Source of the DNA: Bacteroidota bacterium
GTDB taxonomy: Bacteria > Bacteroidota > Bacteroidia > 2-12-FULL-35-15
Direction: 5' to 3'
DNA: 56,086 bases
Assembly (NCBI GenBank): GCA_947466965.1
Contig: CANIFU010000011.1
Coordinates: forward strand, 1 to 56,086
The notes under the pieces were generated by a model. That model did no database searches, was not told where the DNA came from, and saw nothing but the letters and a program-made list of their open reading frames with translations. Shown here piece after piece: positions 21,893 through 31,036 of this stretch. Numbering within the stretch: position 1 is the stretch's first letter; each line of letters opens with the position of its first letter. The translations under genes and the position numbers were made by a program.

Positions 21893-24727
21893 ATGTCTGA
21901 AACCAATAAAAAATTATTTTTATTAGATGCCTTTGCTCTTATTTATCGAGCATATTTTGCCTTTGCAAATAATCACCGAATTAATTCTAAAGGATTAAAT
22001 ACCTCTGCCGTACTTGGTTTTACAAATACATTATTAGAAGTTCTTAAAAAAGAAAAACCTACTCACATTGCTGTTGTTTTCGATACGCCCGAACAAACCC
22101 TACGTCATATTGAATTTACCGAATACAAAGCCAATCGTGAGGAAATGCCTGAAGATCTTGCATTGGCAATTCCTTATATTATTAAAGTAATTGAAGGGTT
22201 TAATATTCCGGTGATATCTAAACCCGGTTTTGAGGCAGATGACGTAATCGGAACGCTTGCTAAAATGGCCGAAAAGCAAGGTTTTACTACCTATATGATG
22301 ACACCTGATAAAGACTATGGACAATTGGTTTCTGATAATATTTTTATTTATAAACCAGCCCGCATGGGAAATGGTGCCGAAATTATGGGCACTGCCGAGG
22401 TATGTAAAAAGTGGGATATTCAAAATGTGGATCAGCTGATTGATATTTTAGGATTAATGGGTGATAAGGTTGACAACATTCCCGGTATACCCGGAGTAGG
22501 CGAAAAAACAGCCATTCAGTTGGTTAAAGATTTTGGTACGATTGAAAATCTATTGCAGAACACCGATAAACTTAAAGGAAAACTGAAGGAAAAAGTAGAA
22601 CTCAATAAAGAAAAAGCGATTCAGTCAAAGTGGCTTGCAACAATCATTTGTGATGTTCCGGTTGTTCTAGATGAAAAGGAACTTGAAATTGAAGAACCTA
22701 ATAGAGAAGCGCTGAGAGAATTATTCACTGAGTTGGAATTTAGAAGACTAGCGGAACAGATTTTGGGTGAATCTCTTGCAGAAACAGCAGGGGTTATTAA
22801 ATTGCCTGTTGCAAAAGTCAAAAAATCCGACCCTGATCAAATGGATATGTTTGGACTAGAAGCGGAAGCGGAAGTTTTTTCTCGCGATGCGGATGATGCT
22901 CCGAAAAATTTCAAAACATTAAAGGATGTTGTACATACCTACCAACTGATTGATACAGTTGAAAAAAGAGCAGCTTTGATTGCTGAATTACTCCAACAGA
23001 AAGAGCTTTGTTTTGATACTGAAACAACAGGATTAGATACGCATTCCGCCGAACTGGTTGGTTTGTCTTTTTCTTTTAAATCTAAAGAAGCGTATTATAT
23101 TCCTGTTCCCGAAAATCAATCAAACGCTCAATTGATCATAAATGAATTTAAACCTGTTTTTGAAAACGAGAATATCATCCTCATTGGTCAGAATATAAAA
23201 TATGACCTTTCTGTTCTTCGAAAATACAATGTTCAGCTGAAAGGAAAATTATTTGATACAATGGTTGCTCATTTTTTGATTCAGCCCGAAATGCGCCACA
23301 ATATGAATGTTATGGCTGAAACATATTTAAATTATTCTCCTGTTTCTATTGAAACACTGATTGGAAAAAAAGGGAAAGGACAATTAAACATGCGTGATGT
23401 TCCCCTAAATGAAATTAAAGAATATGCAGCTGAAGATGCTGATATCACATTTCAATTAAAGTATGCGTTTGAAGGGATGATGACCGATCAGATTACAAAA
23501 AAGTTATTTGAAGAAATTGAAATTCCATTAATTACAGTTCTTGCAGCGATGGAAGAGGAAGGGATTGCTCTTGATAAAAATGCACTAAAAGATTTATCGG
23601 TTGAATTAGAGAAGGATATTTTAATTGTAGAAAAGGAAATTCAGCAATTGGGTGGATCGGCTTTCAATGTTTCTTCCCCAAAACAAGTGGGCGAAATTTT
23701 ATTTGATGTGTTGCAGATTGCCGAAAAACCGAAGAAAACAAAAACTGGTCAGTATGCCACTGGAGAAGATGTGTTGGCTAAGCTTGTTGGTAAACATGAG
23801 ATAGTTGGAAAAATATTAGATTACCGTGAACTAGTAAAGTTAAAAAATACATACGTAGATACCTTACCCGAATTAGTAAATCCTCTAACAAACAGAATTC
23901 ATACTTCTTACAATCAAGTGGTAGCAGTGACTGGCAGATTGAGTTCTGATAATCCGAATCTTCAAAATATTCCAATACGAACCGAGCGAGGTAGAGAAAT
24001 CAGAAAAGCATTTGTTGCACGCAACGAAAATTATATGCTGCTTTCTGCTGATTACTCTCAGATTGAATTGCGAATTATTGCTGAATTAAGTAAAGATACA
24101 GGTATGATCGAAGCGTTTCAATCCGGACAAGATATTCATAAAGCGACTGCTGCAAAAGTGTATAATATTTCTTTGGAAGAAGTGACTGCTGATATGCGGA
24201 GAAATGCTAAGATGGTTAACTTTGGAATCATTTATGGAATATCTGCATTTGGACTTTCCGAACGTTTGAATATCCCTAGAAAGGAAGCTGCATCTATTAT
24301 CGAAAACTATTTTGAAAAATATCCACGTATTAAAGCTTATATGGACGAAAGTATTGAGCAGGCTCGTGATAAAGGATATGTTGAAACAATAATGGGTAGA
24401 AGAAGATACCTTCGTGATATTAATTCGAATAACCATACCGTTAGGGGATATGCTGAGCGCAATGCAATTAATTCACCCATTCAGGGAAGTGCAGCAGATA
24501 TGCTTAAAATTGCGATGATCAATATTCAAAAAGACTTTACTGCATTGGGTGTTAAATCAAAAATGCTTTTGCAGGTGCATGATGAATTAGTGTTTGATGT
24601 ATGGAAGGAAGAATTAGAGATTGTAAAACCGATTATTGAAAGCCGAATGAAAAATGCAATTCCTGGTTTAGTGGTTCCAATGGAAGTTGGAATGGGTATC
24701 GGAAAAAATTGGTTGGAAGCGCATTGA
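21893..24727 (+). CDS. polA: DNA polymerase I
   Basis: Repair and Okazaki-fragment polymerase, 944 residues, with three domains. Residues 1 to about 290 are the 5'-3' nuclease (FLLDAFALIYRAYFAFA, GFEADDVIGTLAK, GDKVDNIPGIPGVGEKTA). Residues from about 350 to 540 are the 3'-5' exonuclease with catalytic FDTETTGLD (D375, E377) intact, so proofreading is likely. The rest is the polymerase: LLSADYSQIELRII with D720, RRNAKMVNFGIIYG in the O helix, and LQVHDELVFDV with D897. The start at 21893 (MSETNKKLFLLDA) matches relatives; an ATG nine codons earlier adds MEYYKSSID and is less likely. Confidence 0.97.
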   Translation: MSETNKKLFLLDAFALIYRAYFAFANNHRINSKGLNTSAVLGFTNTLLEVLKKEKPTHIAVVFDTPEQTLRHIEFTEYKANREEMPEDLALAIPYIIKVIEGFNIPVISKPGFEADDVIGTLAKMAEKQGFTTYMMTPDKDYGQLVSDNIFIYKPARMGNGAEIMGTAEVCKKWDIQNVDQLIDILGLMGDKVDNIPGIPGVGEKTAIQLVKDFGTIENLLQNTDKLKGKLKEKVELNKEKAIQSKWLATIICDVPVVLDEKELEIEEPNREALRELFTELEFRRLAEQILGESLAETAGVIKLPVAKVKKSDPDQMDMFGLEAEAEVFSRDADDAPKNFKTLKDVVHTYQLIDTVEKRAALIAELLQQKELCFDTETTGLDTHSAELVGLSFSFKSKEAYYIPVPENQSNAQLIINEFKPVFENENIILIGQNIKYDLSVLRKYNVQLKGKLFDTMVAHFLIQPEMRHNMNVMAETYLNYSPVSIETLIGKKGKGQLNMRDVPLNEIKEYAAEDADITFQLKYAFEGMMTDQITKKLFEEIEIPLITVLAAMEEEGIALDKNALKDLSVELEKDILIVEKEIQQLGGSAFNVSSPKQVGEILFDVLQIAEKPKKTKTGQYATGEDVLAKLVGKHEIVGKILDYRELVKLKNTYVDTLPELVNPLTNRIHTSYNQVVAVTGRLSSDNPNLQNIPIRTERGREIRKAFVARNENYMLLSADYSQIELRIIAELSKDTGMIEAFQSGQDIHKATAAKVYNISLEEVTADMRRNAKMVNFGIIYGISAFGLSERLNIPRKEAASIIENYFEKYPRIKAYMDESIEQARDKGYVETIMGRRRYLRDINSNNHTVRGYAERNAINSPIQGSAADMLKIAMINIQKDFTALGVKSKMLLQVHDELVFDVWKEELEIVKPIIESRMKNAIPGLVVPMEVGMGIGKNWLEAH

Positions 24728-24811
24728 AATTCGGTTTTACTCTTGGTGACCTATTGAATTGTAATTTCGGACTGGTTTTAAGATCTATGATTATTGAATA
24801 TAGTCTAAAAA

Positions 24812-25678
24812 TCAAAAATTATAATCCTTAAATTCTTTTGTGAATTCTTCAGGAAGGATTGTTGTATTTACTTCCAAATTTTGATATTCATACGTTTCAT
24901 ACAAGCCTTGATCATCAAAAACCTTATTGCTGACAGGAAGCAAAGATTCTTTATCAATTAACAAGATCGTTAATTTCCCATAGGCATTTGGTACCTGAAT
25001 GGTTTGTCCTTCTTTCACATCATTGTACCAACTTATTTTTGTATTATTCATTAATACCATGTACTCACTCACTCTTAATTTTCGAGCAATTGAAGTTAAG
25101 TTCTCTCCCTTTTTTACGGTATAGTTTGTCCAAGCGAAGTCATTGAAAGTAATTGCGAGTTTATAACAATTGCGACCATTTAATTTCTCTTCTCCCACCA
25201 CTACAAAATATTTGTCGAGCTTGTCGCCCACACGTTTTAGTCCATCTTTCAAAACATCTGCAAGGTACTGAAATCCCATTTCGTGTATTGTGTGATGTTG
25301 GTCTTTGCGCATCAGCGATCCGTATGGATCAAGATTCAGATTCATAAATGGGAATGCTCCTGGATTTACCAATGCATTTCCGTTATTTTGTCCTTGTATC
25401 CAAAGCACTTCCGGACCTTTTAATGAAACATATAGTTTACGTGGAGATACCTGTAGCTTAACTATCGACTCGTAATGTGTCATTCTGCCCTTGATACGTT
25501 CGTTACATTGAAGTTTGAACCGCAATGTTTTTACATTATCAACAGCTTCAAAAATATGATTAATCAATTCGCGGTTGTTAGAGATAGGGTTCGTTTTTTT
25601 TAAACGGAAGGAGAGCAGCGTTGTGATGATAGCGAAAGTCGCAAACAAAAGAAATATATACCGAATTCGTAATTTCAT
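24812..25678 (-). CDS. DUF1571 protein with embedded LysM domain (copy 2)
   Basis: 288 residues with an N-terminal signal or membrane segment (YIFLLFATFAIITTLLSF). The body fits DUF1571: VKTLRFKLQCNERIKGR, VSPRKLYVSLKGPEVLW, NLDPYGSLMRKDQHHTIHEMG and a C-terminal LYETYEYQNLEVN. A LysM domain (about 186-230: YTVKKGENLTSIARKL ... VKEGQTIQVP) sits inside the DUF rather than at an end, so the protein could bind peptidoglycan in the periplasm. The neighbouring gene at 25751 has the same layout and is its tandem paralogue. The molecular function of DUF1571 is unknown. ATG start. Confidence 0.8.
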   Translation of the reverse strand: MKLRIRYIFLLFATFAIITTLLSFRLKKTNPISNNRELINHIFEAVDNVKTLRFKLQCNERIKGRMTHYESIVKLQVSPRKLYVSLKGPEVLWIQGQNNGNALVNPGAFPFMNLNLDPYGSLMRKDQHHTIHEMGFQYLADVLKDGLKRVGDKLDKYFVVVGEEKLNGRNCYKLAITFNDFAWTNYTVKKGENLTSIARKLRVSEYMVLMNNTKISWYNDVKEGQTIQVPNAYGKLTILLIDKESLLPVSNKVFDDQGLYETYEYQNLEVNTTILPEEFTKEFKDYNF

Positions 25679-25750
25679 TTATTAATATAAAATAGTTTAC
25701 AAAGATAAACTCATTTTTAAATTTATGTAAAATTAATTTAACATTGAATT

Positions 25751-26602
25751 TTAAAAATGATATCCTTTAAAGCTTTTTAAAAATTCATCGGATTTGAAAG
25801 TAGGATTAATTCGCATGGAGGTAAATTCATAAGCTTCATAAAGGCCTTCTTCATCATAAACAGTAATGCTGATAGGAATGTATGTTTTTTTATCGATATA
25901 TATAATGGCTTTATTGGAATAGGGGATTGGTATCCTCAGCTTTTTACCTTCTTTTATCGAACCAAAATAGCTGGAAAGGTCATTTTTGAATCGGATCTTG
26001 TAATCGCTGGTATTCAATTTATGTGCAATACTCGTTACCGTTTCTCCTTTTTTTGTAATGTAATCTATGTATTTGTAATCGGGAAAACTAAGAATCACCT
26101 GATAACATTCTTTGCTGTTAAAGGTGAGAGTACCAGCAAAGGTAAAATGTTTGTCAAAGTCTTTCTGTGATTTTAATACAGTATTTGCAATGGTTATTCC
26201 AATGTAATAAGAGCCAAGGTCAAAAATGGTATGATGCTGATCTTTTCTAAGAATACTGCCGTATGGATCTAAATCTAAATTCATTAAGGGAATTGTTTTG
26301 GAATGCACCAAGGCATTGCCTTTGTTTATACCTTCCACCCATAATAATTCTGCTCCTTTTTCCGGATTGTGGAAATATATTTTACGTGGACTCACATTTA
26401 TTTTGATGTAGGAATGAGAAATAAGAAAGTGTTTGCCAATGCGCTCAGTTGCTTTTACGCTGCATGCCTGCGTTTTTATGTTTTTAATGCTGTCGAGCAT
26501 GTGTTCGATAATTTCGCGGCAAGGCATGCTTTTTTGATAGGATGTGCTGCCAACAAAAAGTGTTGTCAGTAAAAAAAATACACCTGTTCGAATCAATTTC
26601 AC
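25751..26602 (-). CDS. DUF1571 protein with embedded LysM domain (copy 1)
   Basis: 283 residues, paralogous to the downstream gene over its full length: VSPRKIYFHNPEKGAELLWV, NKGNALVHS, NLDPYGSILRKDQHHTIFDLG, an internal LysM segment (YITKKGETVTSIAHKLNTSD ... IKEGKKLRIP) and LYEAYEFTSMRINPTF. An N-terminal signal peptide (IRTGVFFLLTTLFVGSTS) predicts export. The two genes are 72 bases apart in the same direction and arose by tandem duplication, followed by clear divergence. I expect cell-envelope work, but no activity can be assigned. Confidence 0.8.
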   Translation of the reverse strand: MKLIRTGVFFLLTTLFVGSTSYQKSMPCREIIEHMLDSIKNIKTQACSVKATERIGKHFLISHSYIKINVSPRKIYFHNPEKGAELLWVEGINKGNALVHSKTIPLMNLDLDPYGSILRKDQHHTIFDLGSYYIGITIANTVLKSQKDFDKHFTFAGTLTFNSKECYQVILSFPDYKYIDYITKKGETVTSIAHKLNTSDYKIRFKNDLSSYFGSIKEGKKLRIPIPYSNKAIIYIDKKTYIPISITVYDEEGLYEAYEFTSMRINPTFKSDEFLKSFKGYHF

Positions 26603-26722
26603 ATAGCTAAATTAAGAAAAAATGTTCTTAATTTCTTTAATTTCTAACTACTTCAGTTAAAATTAATTCAGTAAATTCGTAACGCCTTTGCTGATGCGGT
26701 GGTATATTAAATCCAATTTCTT

Positions 26723-27460
26723 ATGAAGATTATCGGAATTATTCCCGCTCGTTACGCCTCTTCCCGTTTTCCTGCAAAACCTCTTGTAGATATTGGTGGA
26801 AAATCTATGATTGAACGTGTGTTTCTTCAGGCAAAAAAATCCAAATCGCTTACCGATGTTTTGGTTGCTACTGATGATGAACGCATTGCTTCGCATGTTG
26901 AAGCCTTCGGAGGGAAAGTTGTTTTGACAAGTGAAACCCACCAAAGTGGAACTGACAGATGTTTTGAAGCTATTAATAAATTTTCTCCCGATGCAGATCT
27001 TGTCATAAACATTCAAGGTGATGAACCCTTTATTCATCCCGAACAAATCGATCTAGTTGCTTCTTGCTTTGATTCGGCTGATACACAGATCGCCACCTTG
27101 GTTAAAATAATCAAAACCGAGGAGGATCTTTTTAATGTGAATATTCCCAAAGTTGTTTTAAATGCTCAGAAGGAAGCCCTGCTTTTCAGCCGGCAAACTA
27201 TACCCTCTATTAGAGGGAAAGAACAGCAGGAATGGCTTAAAAGTTTCACATTTTATAAGCACATTGGCATTTATGCCTATCGTATCCCGATACTCGCCCA
27301 AATTACAGCATTAAAACCCTCCTCATTGGAAATGGCCGAATCCCTTGAACAGCTTCGCTGGATTGAAAATGGATATAAAATTAAAGTTGAGTTCACTGAT
27401 TTTGAGAGTGTTGCAGTAGATGCTCCCGATGACCTGAAAAAATTAATTAAATTTTTGTAA
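26723..27460 (+). CDS. kdsB: 3-deoxy-manno-octulosonate cytidylyltransferase
   Basis: CMP-KDO synthetase (245 residues) that activates KDO for the inner core of lipopolysaccharide. IIPARYASSRFPAKPLVDIG at the N terminus is the nucleotide-binding loop. ATDDERIASH and NIQGDEPFIHP, which includes a metal-binding Asp, follow; HIGIYAYR and SLEMAESLEQLRWIENGYKI complete the family pattern. ATG start. It is transcribed away from the DUF1571 pair and may share a transcript with the HU-SPOR gene downstream. It shows that the organism makes KDO-containing LPS. Confidence 0.96.
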   Translation: MKIIGIIPARYASSRFPAKPLVDIGGKSMIERVFLQAKKSKSLTDVLVATDDERIASHVEAFGGKVVLTSETHQSGTDRCFEAINKFSPDADLVINIQGDEPFIHPEQIDLVASCFDSADTQIATLVKIIKTEEDLFNVNIPKVVLNAQKEALLFSRQTIPSIRGKEQQEWLKSFTFYKHIGIYAYRIPILAQITALKPSSLEMAESLEQLRWIENGYKIKVEFTDFESVAVDAPDDLKKLIKFL

Positions 27461-27589
27461 ATTTACCACTCAGTTATATTTTTAATCACATTTCAATTTT
27501 AATGTTTATCGCTTTCGTTTAAAGTTTTTTAGTGTCTTTTTATTAAGTTAGGGAAAGTGTTATCCCAGTCTGTTATTTTTGTTATAGAA

Positions 27590-28597
27590 ATGAATTTAGA
27601 AAAACATATCAGTGAATTATTATATGACCACAATTGTGTGATCGTTCCTGATTTAGGCGGGTTTGTCGCCAATTATACGCCAGCTAAAATTCATCCTACG
27701 CAACATACCTTTTCTCCTCCTTCTAAACACATCGTTTTTAATATCAATCTTAAAAATAATGATGGCTTATTGGCCAATCAGATTGCTGCTTTTGAAAAGA
27801 AATCATACGAAGATGCACTTAAATACATTGACTTTTTTGTGAAGGAAGTAAATGTGCAATTGAAAAGTGGAGCGAAAGTAACGATTGATGATATAGGTAC
27901 TCTTTATTTAGATGTTGAGCGGAATATTCAATTTGAACCTACTCCTACTAATTTTCTTCTTGATGCATTCGGCTTATCTTCGTTTTATTCTCCTGCTCTT
28001 AAAGAGCACACCATTAAAAAACGTATTGGAAAAGAATTTAATGATAGAGATGCAATCCCTTTAGAAAAAAATAAACGTAGCGTAAAAGGATTAGTCGCAA
28101 TTGCTTTAATAGTTCCAGTTTTAGCTGCCTTCATCTGGATTCCATTTAAAACAGATTTGCTGAAGAACATCAATTATTCAACGATCAATCCTTTTTCAAA
28201 AAAGGAAATTGTACTTCCACCATTAAAAAAAAGTTCTGAGGTTGCAGTAAATAAAGATACCATTGCTTTCAAACTCTTACAAATTGATTCCCTTATCCAG
28301 CCAATTGCTTCAACGTTGATTGAAAAGGTTGTTCCTGACACTACCGCTGTTGAAGTGAATAACATCCATTTAGAATTTAACTTTCATTTAGTAGCCGGTT
28401 GTTTTCAGGTTGAAGAAAACGCTGTAAAATTTGTTCAATCCCTACAAGCCGAAAATTTGAGTGCAGCAATTATCGGAAAAAATAATAAAGGTTTATATGT
28501 AGTAAGTTGCGGTGATTTTGTAACCCGAAAAGATGCCTTGACAGAATTAAATGCACTTCGTAAAGTACAACCCAATGCATGGTTGTATCGAAATTAA
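27590..28597 (+). CDS. HU-like domain / membrane segment / SPOR domain protein
   Basis: 335 residues. The N-terminal 1-105 resemble the HU-CCDC81-type domain of Bacteroidota (HISELLYDHNCVIVPDLGGF, then VANYTPAKIH; VTIDDIGTLYLD). A hydrophobic segment at about 166-186 (VKGLVAIALIVPVLAAFIW) and a spacer lead to a C-terminal SPOR-like domain (FHLVAGCFQVEENAVKFVQS ... GLYVVSCGDF), a fold that binds denuded peptidoglycan at division sites. The protein thus seems to link a cytoplasmic DNA/protein-binding module to the septal wall. The start at 27590 begins at the domain; a TATTTTTG box at 27574-27581 lies between it and an upstream TTG at 27557, supporting the later start. Confidence 0.82.
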   Translation: MNLEKHISELLYDHNCVIVPDLGGFVANYTPAKIHPTQHTFSPPSKHIVFNINLKNNDGLLANQIAAFEKKSYEDALKYIDFFVKEVNVQLKSGAKVTIDDIGTLYLDVERNIQFEPTPTNFLLDAFGLSSFYSPALKEHTIKKRIGKEFNDRDAIPLEKNKRSVKGLVAIALIVPVLAAFIWIPFKTDLLKNINYSTINPFSKKEIVLPPLKKSSEVAVNKDTIAFKLLQIDSLIQPIASTLIEKVVPDTTAVEVNNIHLEFNFHLVAGCFQVEENAVKFVQSLQAENLSAAIIGKNNKGLYVVSCGDFVTRKDALTELNALRKVQPNAWLYRN

Positions 28598-28647
28598 GAT
28601 TGCATTGATTGATCTTGATTCAGTAATATTACCTAAAAGCTTCTCTG

Positions 28648-29223
28648 CTAATTAATTTCCTTTTCGTTACTGTTTTTATCTCTGCTTTTTTTATAGATCT
28701 GGATCGCGAGCATTAATGTTGCCGAAAAAATAATAAGACCAAGCATTCCCCAAACAAAACCAGTATTGCTTTTAAGGACAATCAGAAATACAATTGCAAA
28801 AAGAAGAACAGTCGCTACTTCATTCCATAAGCGTAATTTAAATGAGCTATGCTTAACAATATTGTTCTGCAGTTGCTTAAACATAACATGACATTGCAAA
28901 TGGTATAAAACAAGTGCTGCAACAAAACAAAGTTTCAAAATGAAATAGGCTTGAAAAAGATATGTTTCCCATGGAAAAGTATGCATGAATACCACACAGG
29001 GACCTAAAATTAAAGTAAGTATCATGGATGGCCAGGTAATTCCATTCCATAATCTTCTTTCCATAAGTTTATATTGATTTTGCAAAATAGATTTCTCAGG
29101 CTCTACTTTTTGTTCTGCTTCTGTATGGTAAATAAACAGACGAACAATGTAGAATAGTCCTGCAAACCATGTTACAATGAATATGATGTGTAATGCCAGT
29201 GCGTATCCCCAGTATTTTTCCAT
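28648..29223 (-). CDS. hemJ: Protoporphyrinogen oxidase HemJ (CopD family)
   Basis: 191-residue multi-pass membrane protein. The N-terminal helix ALALHIIFIVTWFAGLFYIV, followed by RLFIYH with conserved His12 and His33, plus YKLMERRLWNGITWPSM and RLWNEVATVLLFAIVFLIVL, are the HemJ pattern. HemJ oxidises protoporphyrinogen IX to protoporphyrin IX in the membrane. Four to five transmembrane helices are visible. It is about 19 kb from the hemA-hemCD-hemB run. ATG start. Convergent with the HU-SPOR gene, with 50 bases between. Confidence 0.88.
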   Translation of the reverse strand: MEKYWGYALALHIIFIVTWFAGLFYIVRLFIYHTEAEQKVEPEKSILQNQYKLMERRLWNGITWPSMILTLILGPCVVFMHTFPWETYLFQAYFILKLCFVAALVLYHLQCHVMFKQLQNNIVKHSSFKLRLWNEVATVLLFAIVFLIVLKSNTGFVWGMLGLIIFSATLMLAIQIYKKSRDKNSNEKEIN

Positions 29224-29425
29224 AGAAATGATTATTTCCTACGAAGTTACGATGAAATTGAAAATTAAAAATTGAAAAATTGAAAAATCAGTCAATATTT
29301 CTTCTATTTAATCTAAATTGCCTTTCTAGCTTGATATCTGAGCTGAAAGAAATTTTGAGTCTCTATGCCTTAGAGGCAAATAGTTCGTACGATAAAACTC
29401 CATATCTTTACACAAATCTTTTATT

Positions 29426-29935
29426 ATGAAAGCGAAAACATCGAAGGAATCCTTAACGATTCAAACACAAATAGTACTGCCGAATGATACCAATACATTG
29501 GGTAATTTATTTGGAGGACAGTTATTACAGTGGATGGATATTGTTGCTTCTATTTCGGCCCATCGTCATTGCAAACGTGTAGTAGTAACTGCTTCGGTGA
29601 ATAATGTTTCTTTCAATATGCCTATCAATCATGCTAGTATAGTAACATTAGAAGCGAAAGTTTCGCGCGCATTTACTTCATCTATGGAAGTGTTTATTGA
29701 TGTGTGGGTAGAAGATCATGTGACCGGAGAAAAAGTGAAAGCGAATGAAGCTATTTATACCTTTGTGGCTGTTGATCAAAACGGTTCACCATTGCCAGTT
29801 CCTGCTGTTATTCCAGAGACAGCTGAAGAAAAAGCACGATATGAAGGTGCTTTACGAAGAAAACAATTGAGTTTGATATTGGCTGGAAAAATGAAACCGG
29901 CTGATGCAACCGAGTTGAAAGCACTCTTTGTTTAA
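29426..29935 (+). CDS. Acyl-CoA thioesterase (hotdog fold, YciA/ACOT-like)
   Basis: 169 residues with a single hotdog domain. QTQIVLPNDTNTLGNLFGGQ followed by LLQWMDIVASISAHRHC is the acyl-CoA hydrolase signature of the YciA/BFIT group; VEDHVTGEKVKANEAIYTFVAVD is the second conserved strand. It hydrolyses acyl-CoA to free acid and CoA in the cytoplasm; the chain-length preference cannot be read from sequence. ATG start. The upstream 200 bases are AT-rich with a short AATTGAAAA-type repeat (about 29254-29290). Confidence 0.88.
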   Translation: MKAKTSKESLTIQTQIVLPNDTNTLGNLFGGQLLQWMDIVASISAHRHCKRVVVTASVNNVSFNMPINHASIVTLEAKVSRAFTSSMEVFIDVWVEDHVTGEKVKANEAIYTFVAVDQNGSPLPVPAVIPETAEEKARYEGALRRKQLSLILAGKMKPADATELKALFV

Positions 29936-30065
29936 ATTTTGCTAGGGCATTTAAGCGTTCGTCTTTGTAAAGCACGATGCAATCGTAAAAAAAATGTTCC
30001 TTTTCTTCTCGTAATGAAAGATTGATCCACTAATCGGAGTGATGTGTTTAACGATTTTGTTTCTT

Positions 30066-31019
30066 TTAAAAAGCATGCTCATCAATCTTCATCATACAGT
30101 TAAAATGTCCTTTCGGGCATTTGTCGTATCCAATCTTGGAGCAAGGGCGACAGGAAAGGTTTTTTACTTCAACGATTTTCGAAGTTGGACTTGGTAGGTA
30201 TGGTGTAAATCCGAATGCAGGAACTGTATTCCCCCATACCGAAATAATTTCTTTTTTGAAAGCAGCGGCAATATGCATTAAGCCAGTATCATGTGTAATA
30301 ATCTTGCTTGCTTGTTTTACTAATGATGCGGATTGATTCAGATTGTATTTGCCACACGCATTGTATATATGCTTTCCAACAGACGCTTCAATAGTTTGAG
30401 CTCTTGCAACATCTTCTTTTCCACCCAATAGAATAATGGGCTTATCAATCTTTTTACATATTGAAATAATTTTTTCTATTGGTAGTTGTTTCGTGAAATG
30501 TTTTGCCCCGATCACAAAACCGATATACCCATTTTGATGTGTTTTAGGTAAAGTAGTTAAAAGAATCTCTTCCTTTTCAGGAATAAAATAATCAAGTCCT
30601 TTATTGTCATTCTTAATTCCCAATGCAGCAACAGTATTTATATAGCGGTCAACAATATGTTCTGCGGGCAGCTTGTTGATATTGAAATTTACAAGTATCC
30701 ATTTCTGAAAATTCAATTTCTTGAAAGATGCGGAAGGTTTCCCCAATCCTCTTTTGACTAGGACAGAGCGGATGTTGTTGTGGAGATCCACCACAAAATC
30801 GAATTGCTCATTTTTTAATTGTTGCATTACCTCTTTCACTTCCTTTTCGATGGTGTGAATTTTTGTGATGTAGGGATTGTGTTCAAGAATTCCTTTGAAT
30901 GCTTGTTTTGTAAGGAAATGAATTTCAGCATCGGTTTGCATTTTTATACAACGTATTACAGGCGTTGTTAAAACAATGTCGCCAATAGAGCTAAAGCGTA
31001 TGATTAGTATTTTTTTCAA
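30066..31019 (-). CDS. Glycosyltransferase family 9 (heptosyltransferase-like)
   Basis: About 317 residues. The N terminus (L)KKILIIRFSSIGDIVLTTP and the C-terminal ITHDTGLMHIAAAFKKEIIS, with WGNTVPAFGFTPY, are typical of ADP-heptose:LPS heptosyltransferases. It would add sugars to the LPS core on the cytoplasmic face of the inner membrane. I choose the TTG at 31019, where the family normally starts (MKKILIIRF). An ATG at 31055 would add 12 residues and overlap the cysS stop by 19 bases. A cysteine-rich end (CRPCSKIGYDKCPKGHFNC) is present in many relatives. Downstream of cysS in the same operon. Confidence 0.88.
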   Translation of the reverse strand: MKKILIIRFSSIGDIVLTTPVIRCIKMQTDAEIHFLTKQAFKGILEHNPYITKIHTIEKEVKEVMQQLKNEQFDFVVDLHNNIRSVLVKRGLGKPSASFKKLNFQKWILVNFNINKLPAEHIVDRYINTVAALGIKNDNKGLDYFIPEKEEILLTTLPKTHQNGYIGFVIGAKHFTKQLPIEKIISICKKIDKPIILLGGKEDVARAQTIEASVGKHIYNACGKYNLNQSASLVKQASKIITHDTGLMHIAAAFKKEIISVWGNTVPAFGFTPYLPSPTSKIVEVKNLSCRPCSKIGYDKCPKGHFNCMMKIDEHAF

Positions 31020-31036
31020 AGAGTATATGTCGATTG

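Noticed and set aside
29254-29290. AATTGAAAA-type near-repeats upstream of the thioesterase
   Set aside because: Low-complexity AT sequence of under 40 bases with no function indicated.
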